From contig WFZN01000017.1 of the NCBI GenBank assembly GCA_015489555.1, forward strand, positions 1 through 5,090: a DNA stretch of 5,090 bases, given 5' to 3'. Source of the DNA: Candidatus Dojkabacteria bacterium. Its GTDB lineage: Bacteria; Patescibacteriota; Dojkabacteria; GCA-002793355. The translations under genes were made by a program, and so were the position numbers. The notes under the pieces were generated by a model, which saw only the letters and a list, made by a program, of their open reading frames with translations, did no database searches and was not told the DNA's origin. Positions within the stretch are counted from its first letter, which is position 1. Every line of letters begins with the position of its first letter. Of the stretch, positions 5,082-5,090 are shown one piece after another.

Positions 5082-5090
5082 GAGTAGATA

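Noticed and set aside
1..5090. tRNA, rRNA, CRISPR array, insertion sequence or riboswitch
   Set aside because: No T-arm consensus, no regularly spaced repeats, no transposase motifs and no known aptamer core were seen on reading both strands.

Overview
This window is AT-rich DNA, probably bacterial. It resembles the small-genome, low-GC candidate phyla (Patescibacteria/CPR) in its K/I/N-rich proteins and lack of Shine-Dalgarno sites, but no rRNA, tRNA or ribosomal-protein gene is present to place it. Two genes (GIY-YIG nuclease at 2212, radical SAM at 4063) have an extended -10 element ending exactly 5 nt before the start codon, which points to bacterial sigma-70-type promoters and leaderless transcripts.

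Layout. (1) 2-628 (+): 3' part of a HEPN-domain protein of the TIGR02391/Hypoth_ymh type with an intact RNxxxH motif. It overlaps by ATGA a 41-residue acidic ORF (625-750). (2) 763-1159 (-): a VapC-like PIN nuclease gene with its first catalytic Asp missing and a one-base frameshift in an A6 run. (3) About 1160-2051 (+): a zinc metallopeptidase with HEFAH and EEGFAE motifs. Its frame has no usable start codon upstream of the active site and appears frameshifted near 1238. (2) and (3) face away from each other and both lose their 5' ends at the same place (about 1160), next to a perfect 7-1-7 bp palindrome. This looks like a deletion or rearrangement scar, or an assembly chimera. (4) 2212-2790 (+): an intact GIY-YIG nuclease-family protein. 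(5) 2791-2932: a non-coding AT-rich spacer with two interleaved inverted repeats. (6) On the minus strand, read right to left: an endonuclease/exonuclease/phosphatase (EEP) family protein (5081-4143), an SplB-like radical SAM protein (4063-3287), and a 108-codon reading frame (3259-2933) interrupted by one TAG.

How the parts relate. The left half is a patchwork of nuclease or toxin-like genes (HEPN, PIN, GIY-YIG) and a protease, with two broken genes, typical of an accessory or defence-type region undergoing decay. The right half is a same-strand run of EEP, radical SAM and an interrupted ORF, but the spacing and the private promoter of the radical SAM gene do not force an operon. I see no proof of a complete new system. 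The best leads are the double-truncated junction near 1160, the TAG-interrupted gene, the HEPN/small-ORF pair, and the repeated leaderless promoter geometry.
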